A stretch of 64,000 bases of DNA, taken from contig NZ_JAERLY010000005.1 in NCBI RefSeq assembly GCF_018256155.1, positions 62,001-126,000 of the forward strand, given 5' to 3'. A model generated the notes under the pieces. The model was not told the origin of the DNA and did not search any database. It was given only the letters and a program-made list of their open reading frames with translations. Both the position numbers and the translations under genes were made by a program. This stretch comes from Gluconobacter sp. Dm-62 (GTDB lineage Bacteria > Pseudomonadota > Alphaproteobacteria > Acetobacterales > Acetobacteraceae). Shown piece after piece: positions 27,395 through 36,113 of the stretch. The first letter of the stretch is position 1. Every line of letters begins with the position of its first letter.

Positions 27395-28158
27395 AAATCG
27401 ACCTCAATTCCGATATGGGCGAAGGCTTTGGCCGCTGGCGCATCGCCGATGACGACGGGCTGATGGATGTCATCTCGTCCGCCAATATCGCCTGCGGATT
27501 TCATGCCGGCGATTACGCGATCATGAACCGGACCGTTCAGCTCGCGAAGGAAAAAGGCGTCGGGATCGGTGCGCATCCGGGACTGCCCGATCTCATGGGC
27601 TTCGGCCGCCGATCCATGGCCGTTTCGGATGCCGATATGGAAGCCATGATGGTCTACCAGATCGGTGCACTTCAGGCTGTAGCGGCCCTGCACGGCCACC
27701 GGGTGACCCATGTCAGCTATCATGCAGCCTTCGGAAATATGGCCAATGCCGACGAAGGCCTCGCGCTCCGTCTTGCCCGCGCCATTGCGGCGCTGGATCG
27801 GGAACTGACAATATTCTGCATGCCGGGACAGCTCACGGAGCGCGCGGCGGATAAGGCAGGCCTTCGTGTCCAGACCCTTTTCCTTGCGGATCGAGCCTAT
27901 ACAAGCCTTGGCGCGCTGGTTCCTCGGGGTCAGCCCGGAGCTGTCATTCATGATCTGTCTGCCATCAAGGCGCGTGTGCGACAGTTCCTTGAAGATGGCT
28001 CCGTCACGACGTCCGTGGGGTCTCGGCTTGAGGTCAAGGCCCAGTCCATTCTGGTCCACAGTGATACGCCCGGTTCGCTGGAACTGGCCAGGGCCATACG
28101 CTCGGAAATCGAGGCCACCGGGGCAGTTCTGACGCCAGCCTGCCAGCTTCACGACTGA
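27391..28158 (+). CDS. pxpA: 5-oxoprolinase subunit PxpA (LamB/YcsF family)
   Basis: This 255-residue protein begins KIDLNSDMGEGFGRW, the diagnostic start of the LamB/YcsF family, and continues with SANIACGFHAGDY near 31 and GIGAHPGLPDLMGFGRR near 53. In the PxpABC complex it completes ATP-dependent 5-oxoprolinase. ATG 27391 overlaps the pxpC stop. Length and motifs look intact, so the three-gene enzyme is complete. The context suggests glutathione or glutamine-derived pyroglutamate salvage. Confidence 0.93.
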   Translation: MKIDLNSDMGEGFGRWRIADDDGLMDVISSANIACGFHAGDYAIMNRTVQLAKEKGVGIGAHPGLPDLMGFGRRSMAVSDADMEAMMVYQIGALQAVAALHGHRVTHVSYHAAFGNMANADEGLALRLARAIAALDRELTIFCMPGQLTERAADKAGLRVQTLFLADRAYTSLGALVPRGQPGAVIHDLSAIKARVRQFLEDGSVTTSVGSRLEVKAQSILVHSDTPGSLELARAIRSEIEATGAVLTPACQLHD

Positions 28159-28322
28159 CACCCATAAGAAATCCTTATTACGACGCCAGAAGTTCCTATG
28201 GCTGGATTTCACAAACATGCATTACGTTTTCAGAACGTCGTTGGAGATCATTCCTGCAACGGTTCTGGATCCGCTATCAAAGCACTGCTGCGTCAGTATC
28301 GTGCATCGGGGTATGAGTTGTC

Positions 28323-29240
28323 ATGAAGCATGATCTGAAACGCGGTGCAGTGCTTCTGGCATCAGCTACTTTTTTTGTTGCGGCGCTGAATGCACTTCAG
28401 AAACTGACAGGGACAAGACTTCCCGCGCTTGAAATTATTTTCTTCCGCAACCTGTTCTCCCTTCCCTTTGTTCTTCTGATTGCCTCCAGAACAGGCATCA
28501 TCCTCAAGACACATCACTTCAGAGGTCATCTCATCCGCTCGGTTATCGGGTTGATCAGTATGATCATGGTCGTCATTACCGTGACGCGTCTGCCGCTCGC
28601 GGAACAGCAGGTTCTCTCCTACACCCAGCCCCTGTTTCTGGTGCTGCTCTCGATCCCGCTTCTGGGCGAACGTCCTTCCATGCAGCGCTGGATTGCGGTT
28701 CTGATCGGGTTTGCGGGTGTGGTGGTGGTCGCTCTGGGGAAAGGGCTCCTCAATACGGATGCAACCTCCGTTTCCACCATTATCTATCTGCTCGCTCTGG
28801 CGCAGGGTGCGGTAGGCGCCCTCACGACCATGCAAATCCGGCAGCTTTCCGCGACAGAAGCCAGCACGACAATTTCGCTGTGGCAGGCCATTCTCATGAC
28901 CGTCATGACAGCGGCCCCACTGCCCTTCATCTGGGTTACACCCGGCTGGCAAGATGCTCTGTGTCTTGTGGTTGTCGGGGCTTTTGCCGGCATCGCACAG
29001 GTCCTCCAGACCGAGGCGTTCGCGTCCACACAGGTCTCGGCCATCGGGCCTTTCGCCTATACGGGCCTACTCTGGGCGGCGCTGATCGGGTGGTTCGGCT
29101 TTGGCGAAATTCCCAGCTCAGCAATGGCTGTGGGCGCCGTCCTGATCATTGGCTCAGGAATCTGGATGCTCCGTCACGACCGGGCCTCGAAAGCCCGGAC
29201 GGCCGTCACCGCAACCGTAGAGGCGGCGGAAGGCTCCTGA
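28323..29240 (+). CDS. DMT-superfamily transporter (two EamA domains)
   Basis: This 305-residue protein has about ten hydrophobic segments arranged as two EamA repeats: IIFFRNLFSLPFVLLIASR in the first and a matching pattern around 150-280. The first repeat ends with LSYTQPLFLVLLSIPLLGERPSMQRW, a common drug/metabolite transporter stretch. It may export an amino acid, nucleotide or metabolite; substrate unknown. It lies 164 bp after pxpA on the same strand. The C-terminus is charged and cytoplasmic. Confidence 0.85.
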   Translation: MKHDLKRGAVLLASATFFVAALNALQKLTGTRLPALEIIFFRNLFSLPFVLLIASRTGIILKTHHFRGHLIRSVIGLISMIMVVITVTRLPLAEQQVLSYTQPLFLVLLSIPLLGERPSMQRWIAVLIGFAGVVVVALGKGLLNTDATSVSTIIYLLALAQGAVGALTTMQIRQLSATEASTTISLWQAILMTVMTAAPLPFIWVTPGWQDALCLVVVGAFAGIAQVLQTEAFASTQVSAIGPFAYTGLLWAALIGWFGFGEIPSSAMAVGAVLIIGSGIWMLRHDRASKARTAVTATVEAAEGS

Positions 29241-29323
29241 TCCCTCCTCCCCTTATTATTTCCCAATTCCATCCCTGATTTCGCCCCTACCCGAAGCGAT
29301 AGAAATCCCCGGAGAATGACAGC

Positions 29324-30583
29324 GTGACACCCGATCAAGCCACACCGTCCCCATCCCGGAAGCGGAACATTCCGTCTCGCTACATATTTTTTCTGCTTGT
29401 CTTCCTGATGTACGTCATCAGCTACGGTGACCGTGCGGCCTTGTCCATTGCGTTGCCCACGCTCGGCAAAGAGTTCACGCTGTCTCCGGTACAGATGGGC
29501 TGGGTCTCGTCCAGCTTCCTGTGGTCGTATTTCCTGCTGAATCTTCCGTCAACCATGCTCCTCGACCGCAAGGGAGCACGCCTGATCGGCAGTCTGGCCG
29601 TCTCGATATGGTCTTTTGCGATGCTGCTGGGCGGGATGGTTCACAACATTACGCAGTTCCTGATGACACGCGTTCTCCTTGGCGTAGGTGAGGCACCGAC
29701 TTTTGGTGTAGGCGCAACCGTCGTCCGCAACTGGGCGCTTCCCAAGGAGCGTGGTTCGGTCATGACGGTTCTGCTGACCGGCATGCAGCTTGGGCTGGCG
29801 GGCGGCACGATCGCAGGGGCTTATCTGATTGCGCTCTTTGGATGGCGTTTTGAATTCATGGCGCTCGGCGTCATCGGCCTGGTCTGGGCGGCCATCTGGT
29901 GGCTGGTCTATCGTGCTCCCGCCGAAAAAAAATCCTCCCCTACCCGCGCGCCCTTTTCATTCACATCAGTGCAGAACCTGTTCCGCTCCAAGTCCTTTCT
30001 CGGCATTCTCGTCGTTCAGTGTACCCAAAATTACCTGAACTTTCTGGTTATGTCGTGGATGCCGCTCTATCTTATTCATGAGCTACATATCGATATTACC
30101 GGAACGGGCAATCGGACAGCATTGTGCTACCTTACCGCCGCTCTCGGGGCCATTATCATCGGACGTATTCTGGAACACATCACGTTCCGCAACGGAATTC
30201 ACCCGCCCCGCCGCAGATTTATTGTTGCCATCTGCCTCGCAGGCGCCGCCACAATCGGATTTTTGCCCCACTTCCACACCATGACGCCAATCCTCTTCAT
30301 TCTCGGCGGCTCTCTTGCCTGTCTGATTGCAGCGAATGGAGCCAACACTGCCCTGCTGACGGATCTTATTGAAGATGGAGACAAAATCGGCACTGTCACC
30401 GGCGTTACACTCACCTGCAGCAATTCACTCGGGCTTTTTGCCCCGATTGTCACAGGCTACATCGTCTCATACACGGGCCGTTTTGATATGGCTTGGTATA
30501 TGTGTTCCGCAGCATTGATTGGCGCAGGCCTTCTTTCACTTCTATTGGTTCGCGCACCAATTTCCATGCAGCACAAACAATAG
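29324..30583 (+). CDS. MFS transporter, anion:cation symporter type (hexuronate/galactonate-like)
   Basis: This 419-residue protein has 12 predicted helices. The early stretch FLMYVISYGDRAALSIALP and the loop LLDRKGARLIGS (motif A-like) fit the ACS family that takes up hexuronates, galactonate or glucarate. The second-half VLLGVGEAPTFGVGATVVRNW is also characteristic. The start is GTG 29324, with GGAGAA at 29311-29316 seven bases upstream. Substrate is inferred only to the level of a sugar acid or other organic anion. Confidence 0.85.
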   Translation: MTPDQATPSPSRKRNIPSRYIFFLLVFLMYVISYGDRAALSIALPTLGKEFTLSPVQMGWVSSSFLWSYFLLNLPSTMLLDRKGARLIGSLAVSIWSFAMLLGGMVHNITQFLMTRVLLGVGEAPTFGVGATVVRNWALPKERGSVMTVLLTGMQLGLAGGTIAGAYLIALFGWRFEFMALGVIGLVWAAIWWLVYRAPAEKKSSPTRAPFSFTSVQNLFRSKSFLGILVVQCTQNYLNFLVMSWMPLYLIHELHIDITGTGNRTALCYLTAALGAIIIGRILEHITFRNGIHPPRRRFIVAICLAGAATIGFLPHFHTMTPILFILGGSLACLIAANGANTALLTDLIEDGDKIGTVTGVTLTCSNSLGLFAPIVTGYIVSYTGRFDMAWYMCSAALIGAGLLSLLLVRAPISMQHKQ

Positions 30584-30608
30584 ATCCTGAGCCCCATAAA
30601 ACGAAAAA

Positions 30609-30646
30609 TGCCCTGTATTCTGCATGTTCAAGCAGAATACAGGGCA
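30609..30646 (-). terminator. Perfect 15-bp hairpin terminator
   Basis: TGCCCTGTATTCTGC at 30609-30623 pairs exactly with GCAGAATACAGGGCA at 30632-30646 around an 8-base loop. On the minus strand it is followed by TTTTTCG, so it terminates the small lipoprotein gene and can stop the convergent MFS transcript too. Confidence 0.88.
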
Positions 30647-30663
30647 CGAACCGTCACGGAGAA

Positions 30664-30831
30664 TTAGTTCCCGAGCGAACGATCCACAGAACGACCTGCG
30701 CGCTCGATCGGCCCCTTAGGCGGATCTACCGTATCACGGACCTTCTCACCGAACGTCCGATGATGTTCGCATGCAGTCAGCGTAACACAGGATACCGAGA
30801 GAGCCAGCAGAAGCAGGATTGATTTACGCAT
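30664..30831 (-). CDS. Small lipoprotein, entericidin-like
   Basis: This 55-residue protein has a short basic N-terminus (MRKS), a hydrophobic stretch LLLLALSVSCVTLTAC with a lipobox-like LTAC, and a charged tail rich in Arg, Asp and Gly (GEKVRDTVD, IERAGRSVDRSLG). It resembles the entericidin type of tiny lipoprotein, but sequence evidence is weak. The frame opens 33 codons earlier; ATG 30831 gives the signal peptide. It has its own strong terminator. Confidence 0.65.
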   Translation of the reverse strand: MRKSILLLLALSVSCVTLTACEHHRTFGEKVRDTVDPPKGPIERAGRSVDRSLGN

Positions 30832-31011
30832 ACAGACTGTCCTTGGAAAACGGTTGAGCGTCATAGAACGGCGATACTCACGTTCGGTTCCCTTTATGAA
30901 ACGGCCTGATGAGGTGACGATCGACGTCATCGACTTCCCGGATTTGTCTTCAGATCAATCTCAAACTTCACAATAAAACCTGAGATAAATTCCAGCCCAC
31001 ACCCTCATTTC

Positions 31012-31029
31012 CTGTCGCAAAACGGTCAT
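31012..31029 (+). promoter_or_regulatory. Candidate PhoB box upstream of pit
   Basis: CTGTCGC at 31012-31018 and CGGTCAT at 31023-31029 form two 7-mers with 11-bp periodicity separated by AAAA, matching the PhoB direct-repeat pattern (CTGTCAT, four bases, CTGTCAT) at 11 of 14 positions. It lies 70 bp upstream of the Pit gene. This is a sequence match only. Confidence 0.45.
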
Positions 31030-31098
31030 GTTTCAACAGTCGCATCTCCATGCCGTGTCTCATAAATTACGAAAAGGTAAACAACCCATGGATCAGTG

Positions 31099-32724
31099 AT
31101 GTCTGAATCGACCATAGGCTCCCGCGCGGAGATCCCGGCTTCCTCGCGCCCCGACATGAGTGGGGGCAACAAGCCCCTTCATGTCGCACTCTTTTTTATC
31201 GTGCTGTTCGGCGCGCTGGGGTTCGCCGCATTCAGCATCCTGCGGGACATGCATTCGGTCGGCGAAGGTGCTCTGGCAACAGGCACTTTCGTGATGCTCG
31301 GCATTGCCCTGATCATTGCGCTTGCTTTTGAGTTCGTGAACGGCTTCCACGATACGGCCAACGCGGTCGCGACCGTCATCTATACCCGCAGCCTGCCGCC
31401 GCTCGTGGCCGTTATCTGGTCCGGTTTCTGGAACTTCCTCGGCGTCGCGCTCTCGACGGGTGCGGTGGCCTACAGCATCGTGACGCTTCTGCCGGTGGAG
31501 CTGATCCTTCAGGCAGGAAGCAGTGCGGGCTACGCCATGATTTTCGCCCTGCTGATCGCCGCCATCGTCTGGAACCTCATCACCTGGGCCTTCGGTATTC
31601 CCAACAGTTCGTCTCATGCGCTCGTGGGATCGATCATGGGTGTCGGTCTGGCCAACCAGCTGATGTCACCGACAGGAGCCGCCACACAGGGCGTGGACTG
31701 GGGACAGGTCGAGAAGGTTTGTGCCTCTCTTCTTTTCAGCCCGATCTGCGGATTTGTCATGGCCGGAGCTCTGCTTCTCGTCATGAAACTTGTGGTCCGT
31801 AACAAGGCGCTCTATCAGGCTCCCGAAGGCGACACCCCGCCGCCGCTGTGGATCCGGGCACTGCTGATTTTCACCTGCACAGGCGTTTCGTTCTCGCATG
31901 GTGGCAATGACGGACAGAAGGGCATGGGCCTGATCATGCTGATCCTGATTGGTGCGGCCCCCACGGCCTATGCGCTGAACCGGGCGATGCCGGAGAGTGC
32001 CATGCCGGCCTTCATCCAGTCATCCTCCGAAGCCGAGAAGATTTTTCTCACTCACGTCCCGAACCGATCCACGACGCTAACGGCCGAAAACGCCCGTGAG
32101 ATCGTCGGCGCTGGTCTGCGTGCCAAGTCTATCGCGTCTTCTGAAACCTATGACGCACTGGCCGTCCTCAGCGATGACATCTCCACATCAGTCAAGACCT
32201 ATGGCTCCATGAAGGCCGTCCCGGCCGCGGCTGTCCCGAACGTCCGTACGGATATGTATCTGGTCGCAGACGCCATCCGCGTCATGGGAGAGGCCAAGGG
32301 TTTTACCCCGGCAGAAACGAAGTCTCTAAAATCCTTCCAGTCCGAACTGTATCACGGCACACGCTTCATCCCGCTCTGGGTCAAGATTTCCGTCGCCATC
32401 GCGCTGGGCCTTGGCACGATGGTTGGCTGGAAGCGCATTGTCGTGACGGTCGGTGAAAAGATCGGCAAAACGCACATGACCTACGCCGAGGGCGCATCTG
32501 CCGAAATCGTGGCGATGACAACCATCGGCCTTGCGGAGGGATATGGCATGCCCGTTTCCACGACCCATATCCTGTCCAGCGGCGTGGCAGGAACCATGGC
32601 CGCCAACGGCTCCGGCATCCAGCTCTCACCCCTGCGCTCCATGGCGCTGGCGTGGGTCACGACCCTGCCCGCCGCAATGGCGATTGCCGGAATCCTGTAC
32701 GTCCTGTTCCGTCAGATTTTCTGA
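31099..32724 (+). CDS. pitA: Inorganic phosphate transporter, Pit family
   Basis: This 541-residue inner-membrane symporter carries the two Pit signatures: FEFVNGFHDTANAVATVI near residue 76 and, near the C-terminus, AEGYGMPVSTTHILSSGVAG. A large hydrophilic loop lies between about 290 and 410. It imports phosphate, generally as a metal-phosphate complex with protons, at low affinity. The ATG at 31099 follows a GTG at 31096 in the same frame. A PhoB-box-like repeat lies upstream. Its stop abuts the convergent Nudix stop with no gap. Confidence 0.92.
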   Translation: MSESTIGSRAEIPASSRPDMSGGNKPLHVALFFIVLFGALGFAAFSILRDMHSVGEGALATGTFVMLGIALIIALAFEFVNGFHDTANAVATVIYTRSLPPLVAVIWSGFWNFLGVALSTGAVAYSIVTLLPVELILQAGSSAGYAMIFALLIAAIVWNLITWAFGIPNSSSHALVGSIMGVGLANQLMSPTGAATQGVDWGQVEKVCASLLFSPICGFVMAGALLLVMKLVVRNKALYQAPEGDTPPPLWIRALLIFTCTGVSFSHGGNDGQKGMGLIMLILIGAAPTAYALNRAMPESAMPAFIQSSSEAEKIFLTHVPNRSTTLTAENAREIVGAGLRAKSIASSETYDALAVLSDDISTSVKTYGSMKAVPAAAVPNVRTDMYLVADAIRVMGEAKGFTPAETKSLKSFQSELYHGTRFIPLWVKISVAIALGLGTMVGWKRIVVTVGEKIGKTHMTYAEGASAEIVAMTTIGLAEGYGMPVSTTHILSSGVAGTMAANGSGIQLSPLRSMALAWVTTLPAAMAIAGILYVLFRQIF

Positions 32725-33444
32725 TCAGCCCCTAACGCATTGTGCGGATTTCAGATCCGCACAATGCTGCTGGTACAGATGCCAGCTCAGCAGACAATGG
32801 GCATTCGGCGTATGGCGCGGCATGTCTTCCAGCGGAACAACACACACAGTCGTATGCTCGTGCTCATCCGCCAGCCCGGCTTTCCGATTGAACAACCCGT
32901 CCAGTTCCGCCCGTGTCAGAACGATATCGACGGCATAGAGTATCATCTCTTCACTGCTCCCCCCGGGCGACAAAAAAACCGGAGTGTCACGCAGCCTGTA
33001 GGGTTTACCTGCTGTCAGGTTGAGTCCCGTTTCTTCCCGTAATTCGCGAAGCGCGGCTATCTCTACAGCTTCCCCATCAATTACGCCGGCTGGTAAAGCC
33101 GTCACCATCTGCCCGACCGGAAGCCGTGCTTCCCGCACAAGGACGACATATTTTTCGTCAACGGCATCCTTGATTGTGACAACGGGCATGATGGAAATCG
33201 TCGGATCCCGCAGCATGGCAAAACAGGGCATTTTTGCGCCCTCGTTCCATGCATCTGCTTCTACGACGACGAAGCCGACACGTGTGCCGAACATCAGCAC
33301 ATCGCGGACAAGAACGGAGCGCAGATCGAAATTTAACCGGGTCTTTTCGAGCCAGTTCGAAAATTGTGGAGCTTTGAGGACTTTTTCCTGAAGCTCCGAA
33401 GATATGCCCGTCGCAAACCGGACCGGAACATTCTGCTGCGTCAT
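32725..33444 (-). CDS. Nudix hydrolase, ADP-ribose pyrophosphatase-like
   Basis: This 239-residue protein contains a Nudix box at about residues 122-146: ALPAGVIDGEAVEIAALREL then REETGL, with the Mg-binding Glu residues. The Pro-Ala-Gly before the box and a long N-terminal beta region are typical of ADP-ribose/GDP-mannose-type members, which cleave nucleoside diphosphates linked to another group. The upstream gene (GAPDH-family) is on the same strand 79 bp away and may share a transcript. The last residues (CADLKSAQC) are encoded by a 31-bp inverted repeat. Confidence 0.85.
   Translation of the reverse strand: MTQQNVPVRFATGISSELQEKVLKAPQFSNWLEKTRLNFDLRSVLVRDVLMFGTRVGFVVVEADAWNEGAKMPCFAMLRDPTISIMPVVTIKDAVDEKYVVLVREARLPVGQMVTALPAGVIDGEAVEIAALRELREETGLNLTAGKPYRLRDTPVFLSPGGSSEEMILYAVDIVLTRAELDGLFNRKAGLADEHEHTTVCVVPLEDMPRHTPNAHCLLSWHLYQQHCADLKSAQCVRG
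32737..32767. terminator. 13-bp hairpin inside the 3' end of the Nudix gene
   Basis: GCATTGTGCGGAT at 32737-32749 pairs perfectly with ATCCGCACAATGC at 32755-32767 around a 5-base loop. It begins 12 bases after the Pit stop, where its terminator would sit, yet is translated on the other strand as the end of the Nudix protein. No U-tract follows on the plus strand. Confidence 0.55.
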
Positions 33445-33523
33445 GGCCGACCTCTCCTCAGACGTTATGAAGATACCTCTTCCATAACGCCCTTTGGGGC
33501 AACTCCGGTGCGAAGATCGACCG

Positions 33524-34543
33524 TTATATGCTTCCCATGAGAACCGCGGTGTCGATCATCCTGTTCGAGAACCCCCATTCGTTATCGTACCAGCTACAGA
33601 TATGAACCATCTGGCCTTTCTGAATGAGGGTCGTCTGCGTCGCATCAAACGTGGAGGATGCAGGGCTGTGGTTGAAGTCGCTGCTGACCAGCATTCCGTC
33701 GCTGTAATCCAGTATCCCCGCGAGAGACCTCTTGGACGCCTCGTGGAAAACCGCGTTCACGTCCTCCACAGATGACGGAGCACGTGATGGCAGGAAATCA
33801 AGTGCGACCATTGAGACGTTCGGCGTCGGGACACGCAGCGACGATCCGGCCAGCCGTCCCCTGAGATGCGGCAGGACAAGATCGATCGCCTTGGCCGCGC
33901 CCGTGGACGTCGGAACCATGTTCAATCCGGCGGCCCGCGCGCGCCGCAAGTCACGATGCCTGCGATCCACGATCTGCTGGTCCCCGGTATAAGAATGGAC
34001 CGTCAGCATGTAACCGCATTCGATACCGAACGCTTCGTCCACAACCTTCACAAGTGGCGCCAGACAGTTGGTTGTGCAAGAACCGTTCGAGACGACAGTC
34101 ATGCCCGGCCGGAGAGCGTCATTATTTACGCCATACACGATCGTCGCATCAACATCACTTGCCGGAGCAGAGATAAGGACTTTCCGCGCTCCCGCCTGCA
34201 ACAGAGGCTGCACGGCCTGTTTCGATGTAAAAAGCCCCGAGCATTCCATGACGACATCCACACCATCGAGGGCCACCGCCGCCGGATCACGCTCCGACGA
34301 AATGCGGATCGGCCCGTAATGCCTGCCTTGCGCCTCAATCCTCAGCTGGTCGCCTTCAAGCTGGACCTTTCCTGAAAACCGGCCGTGAATGCTGTCGTAA
34401 ACCAGCATGTGAACCTTGTCTTCAACACTGCCTGGACCATTGATAACAACGGGAACAATGTCGGTCCGACCGCTCTCGATAATACTTCTCAAAGTCAGAC
34501 GCCCTATCCGTCCAAATCCATTGATCCCGATCTTGACTGCCAC
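33524..34543 (-). CDS. gap: GAPDH-family aldehyde dehydrogenase (glyceraldehyde-3-P or erythrose-4-P type)
   Basis: This 339-residue enzyme has KIGINGFGRIGRL at the start, NGSCTTNCLAPL with the catalytic Cys near residue 155, HSYTGDQQIVDRRHRDLRRA near 180, and WYDNEWGFSNRM at the end. It oxidises an aldose phosphate with NAD(P) and phosphate or water. Compared with canonical GAPDH, the catalytic motif reads SNGSC instead of SNASC, and a divergent VEDKVHMLVYDSIHGRF region precedes it, so erythrose-4-phosphate or another substrate is possible. The start is GTG 34543, preceded by GGAGA with good spacing; the frame opens at 34681. It is the probable last gene of the ACAD-ETF-MFS transcript. Confidence 0.85.
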   Translation of the reverse strand: MAVKIGINGFGRIGRLTLRSIIESGRTDIVPVVINGPGSVEDKVHMLVYDSIHGRFSGKVQLEGDQLRIEAQGRHYGPIRISSERDPAAVALDGVDVVMECSGLFTSKQAVQPLLQAGARKVLISAPASDVDATIVYGVNNDALRPGMTVVSNGSCTTNCLAPLVKVVDEAFGIECGYMLTVHSYTGDQQIVDRRHRDLRRARAAGLNMVPTSTGAAKAIDLVLPHLRGRLAGSSLRVPTPNVSMVALDFLPSRAPSSVEDVNAVFHEASKRSLAGILDYSDGMLVSSDFNHSPASSTFDATQTTLIQKGQMVHICSWYDNEWGFSNRMIDTAVLMGSI

Positions 34544-34610
34544 GATACCGTCTCCGTTTGGTGCCCCGATGTCAGGGCCTGTCCTGGTGTGAGTGAGGAT
34601 TGGCCTGCGC

Positions 34611-36017
34611 TTACAGGCCGATGCGATTGAGGGGTTTGCCAGCCATGAGGTTCCGCTCGATCTGCTCAAGCGACACGCCACGCGTTTCGGGCACGAACTT
34701 CATCGTCACGAAAATGAAGACGAGGTTCAGGAGCGCGTAGAGCCAGAAAGTCTGCGCATTTCCCATTGCCGTGAGAAGCGACAGGAACGTGAGACCAACA
34801 ATCATGTTGGTGCCCCAGTTGGTGAAGGTGGAGCATGCGATGCCGAAGTCACGCCCCTTGATAGGCTGCACTTCAGAGCACAGGATCCACACCAGAGGCC
34901 CGGCGGAAAATGCAAACCCGACGATGAAGCACAGCAGCATCGCAACAGCCGCGTAACGCGCCAGATCGCTGTTACCCGTGCCGAAATACAGCAGCATGCC
35001 AACCGTAAACATGCCGAGCGCCATCATGATGAAGCCCGCGATCAGCATGGGCCGCCGGCCCCAGCGATCGACATATCCAATGGCAATGAACGTGGAGAGC
35101 ACATTGACCAGCCCCACGATGACCGTGCCCCACAGCGCAGCGCTGGTGCCAAAACCCGCCATCTCGAAAATATGCGGCGCGTAGTACATGACCACGTTGA
35201 TGCCGGTGAACTGCTGGATCGCCTGAAGGGCCACGCCCAGATAGACCGCCCGGCGGAAATTGGGGTTTTTCTTGAACAGCGTGTAGCCACCGTCGGACTG
35301 CGCAAGCTGCTCGCGGATCTCGACGATCTCATCGCGGGCATGCGCATCATTGCCGCGCAAACCGTGCAGAACGTCGAAAGCCTCGTCATGCCGGCCCCGC
35401 AGAACCAGCCAGCGCGGGCTGTCCGGCAGGAACAGCACACCGATCAGAAACAACACTCCGGGAACACCCACGATCCCGAGCATCCAGCGCCACGACCCCG
35501 AATAAGCGAGCAACGCATCGGAAATGAACGCCACCAGAATGCCCACCGTAATCATGAGCTGATAGACGGAAATCAATGCGCCACGATGCTGCTGATGGGC
35601 GATTTCCGAGATGTAAAGTGGCGCGGTAAAGCTCGCGACACCGATCGCCAGCCCGAGGACGACGCGCCCGCCAATCAGCAGGGCGACAGATGGCGCCAGC
35701 GCGCACATCGCCGATCCGGAAATGAAAAGCAGTGCCGAAATGATCAGCAGTTTTTTGCGGCCCAGAATGTAGGACAGGCGCCCGCCACACAGCGCGCCCA
35801 GCGCTGCCCCGACCATCATGCCGGAGACAATGCACTCCTTGCCGAAATCATTGACCTGAAACTCAACCCCGATGAATTTCAGCGCTCCGGATATGACACC
35901 CAGATCCAGCCCGAACATCAGACCTGCCACCGCAGCCAGTGTGGCTACGAGGGCACTTCTGCCGTTGAGTGAAACGCGCGGAACGCTCTGTACAACGCCA
36001 ACGTCACTCATGACCAT
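34611..36017 (-). CDS. Sugar:proton symporter, MFS sugar porter family
   Basis: This 468-residue protein has 12 helices and the sugar porter signatures: GLDLGVISGAL near residue 37, LGRKKLLI in the 2-3 loop, PDSPRWLVLRGRHDEA near 200, QQFTGINVVMYYAPHIF near 265, and FVPETRGVSLEQIE at the C-terminus. It probably imports a hexose or pentose, or sorbose, with protons. It lies 96 bp after the ETF-quinone oxidoreductase and 67 bp before the GAPDH-family gene on the same strand, which links sugar uptake to this operon. ATG 36017 or 36011 could be the start. Confidence 0.9.
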   Translation of the reverse strand: MVMSDVGVVQSVPRVSLNGRSALVATLAAVAGLMFGLDLGVISGALKFIGVEFQVNDFGKECIVSGMMVGAALGALCGGRLSYILGRKKLLIISALLFISGSAMCALAPSVALLIGGRVVLGLAIGVASFTAPLYISEIAHQQHRGALISVYQLMITVGILVAFISDALLAYSGSWRWMLGIVGVPGVLFLIGVLFLPDSPRWLVLRGRHDEAFDVLHGLRGNDAHARDEIVEIREQLAQSDGGYTLFKKNPNFRRAVYLGVALQAIQQFTGINVVMYYAPHIFEMAGFGTSAALWGTVIVGLVNVLSTFIAIGYVDRWGRRPMLIAGFIMMALGMFTVGMLLYFGTGNSDLARYAAVAMLLCFIVGFAFSAGPLVWILCSEVQPIKGRDFGIACSTFTNWGTNMIVGLTFLSLLTAMGNAQTFWLYALLNLVFIFVTMKFVPETRGVSLEQIERNLMAGKPLNRIGL

Positions 36018-36113
36018 CTTCCTCTTCTTGATCTTCTTGCATGATCGGAAGAAACACTTCGGCAGACATGGATTCCGAACCCTGCATGGATGCCGTTACT
36101 TGGATATTTGGAC

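Noticed and set aside
34544-34681. 46-codon extension upstream of the GAPDH-family gene
   Set aside because: The extension has no family similarity, and GTG 34543 has a good GGAGA site and begins the canonical Rossmann strand.
34593-35972. 459-codon plus-strand frame opposite the sugar porter
   Set aside because: It is the shadow of a membrane protein gene; its His/Gln/Asp/Arg-rich composition is typical of antisense translation of hydrophobic helices.
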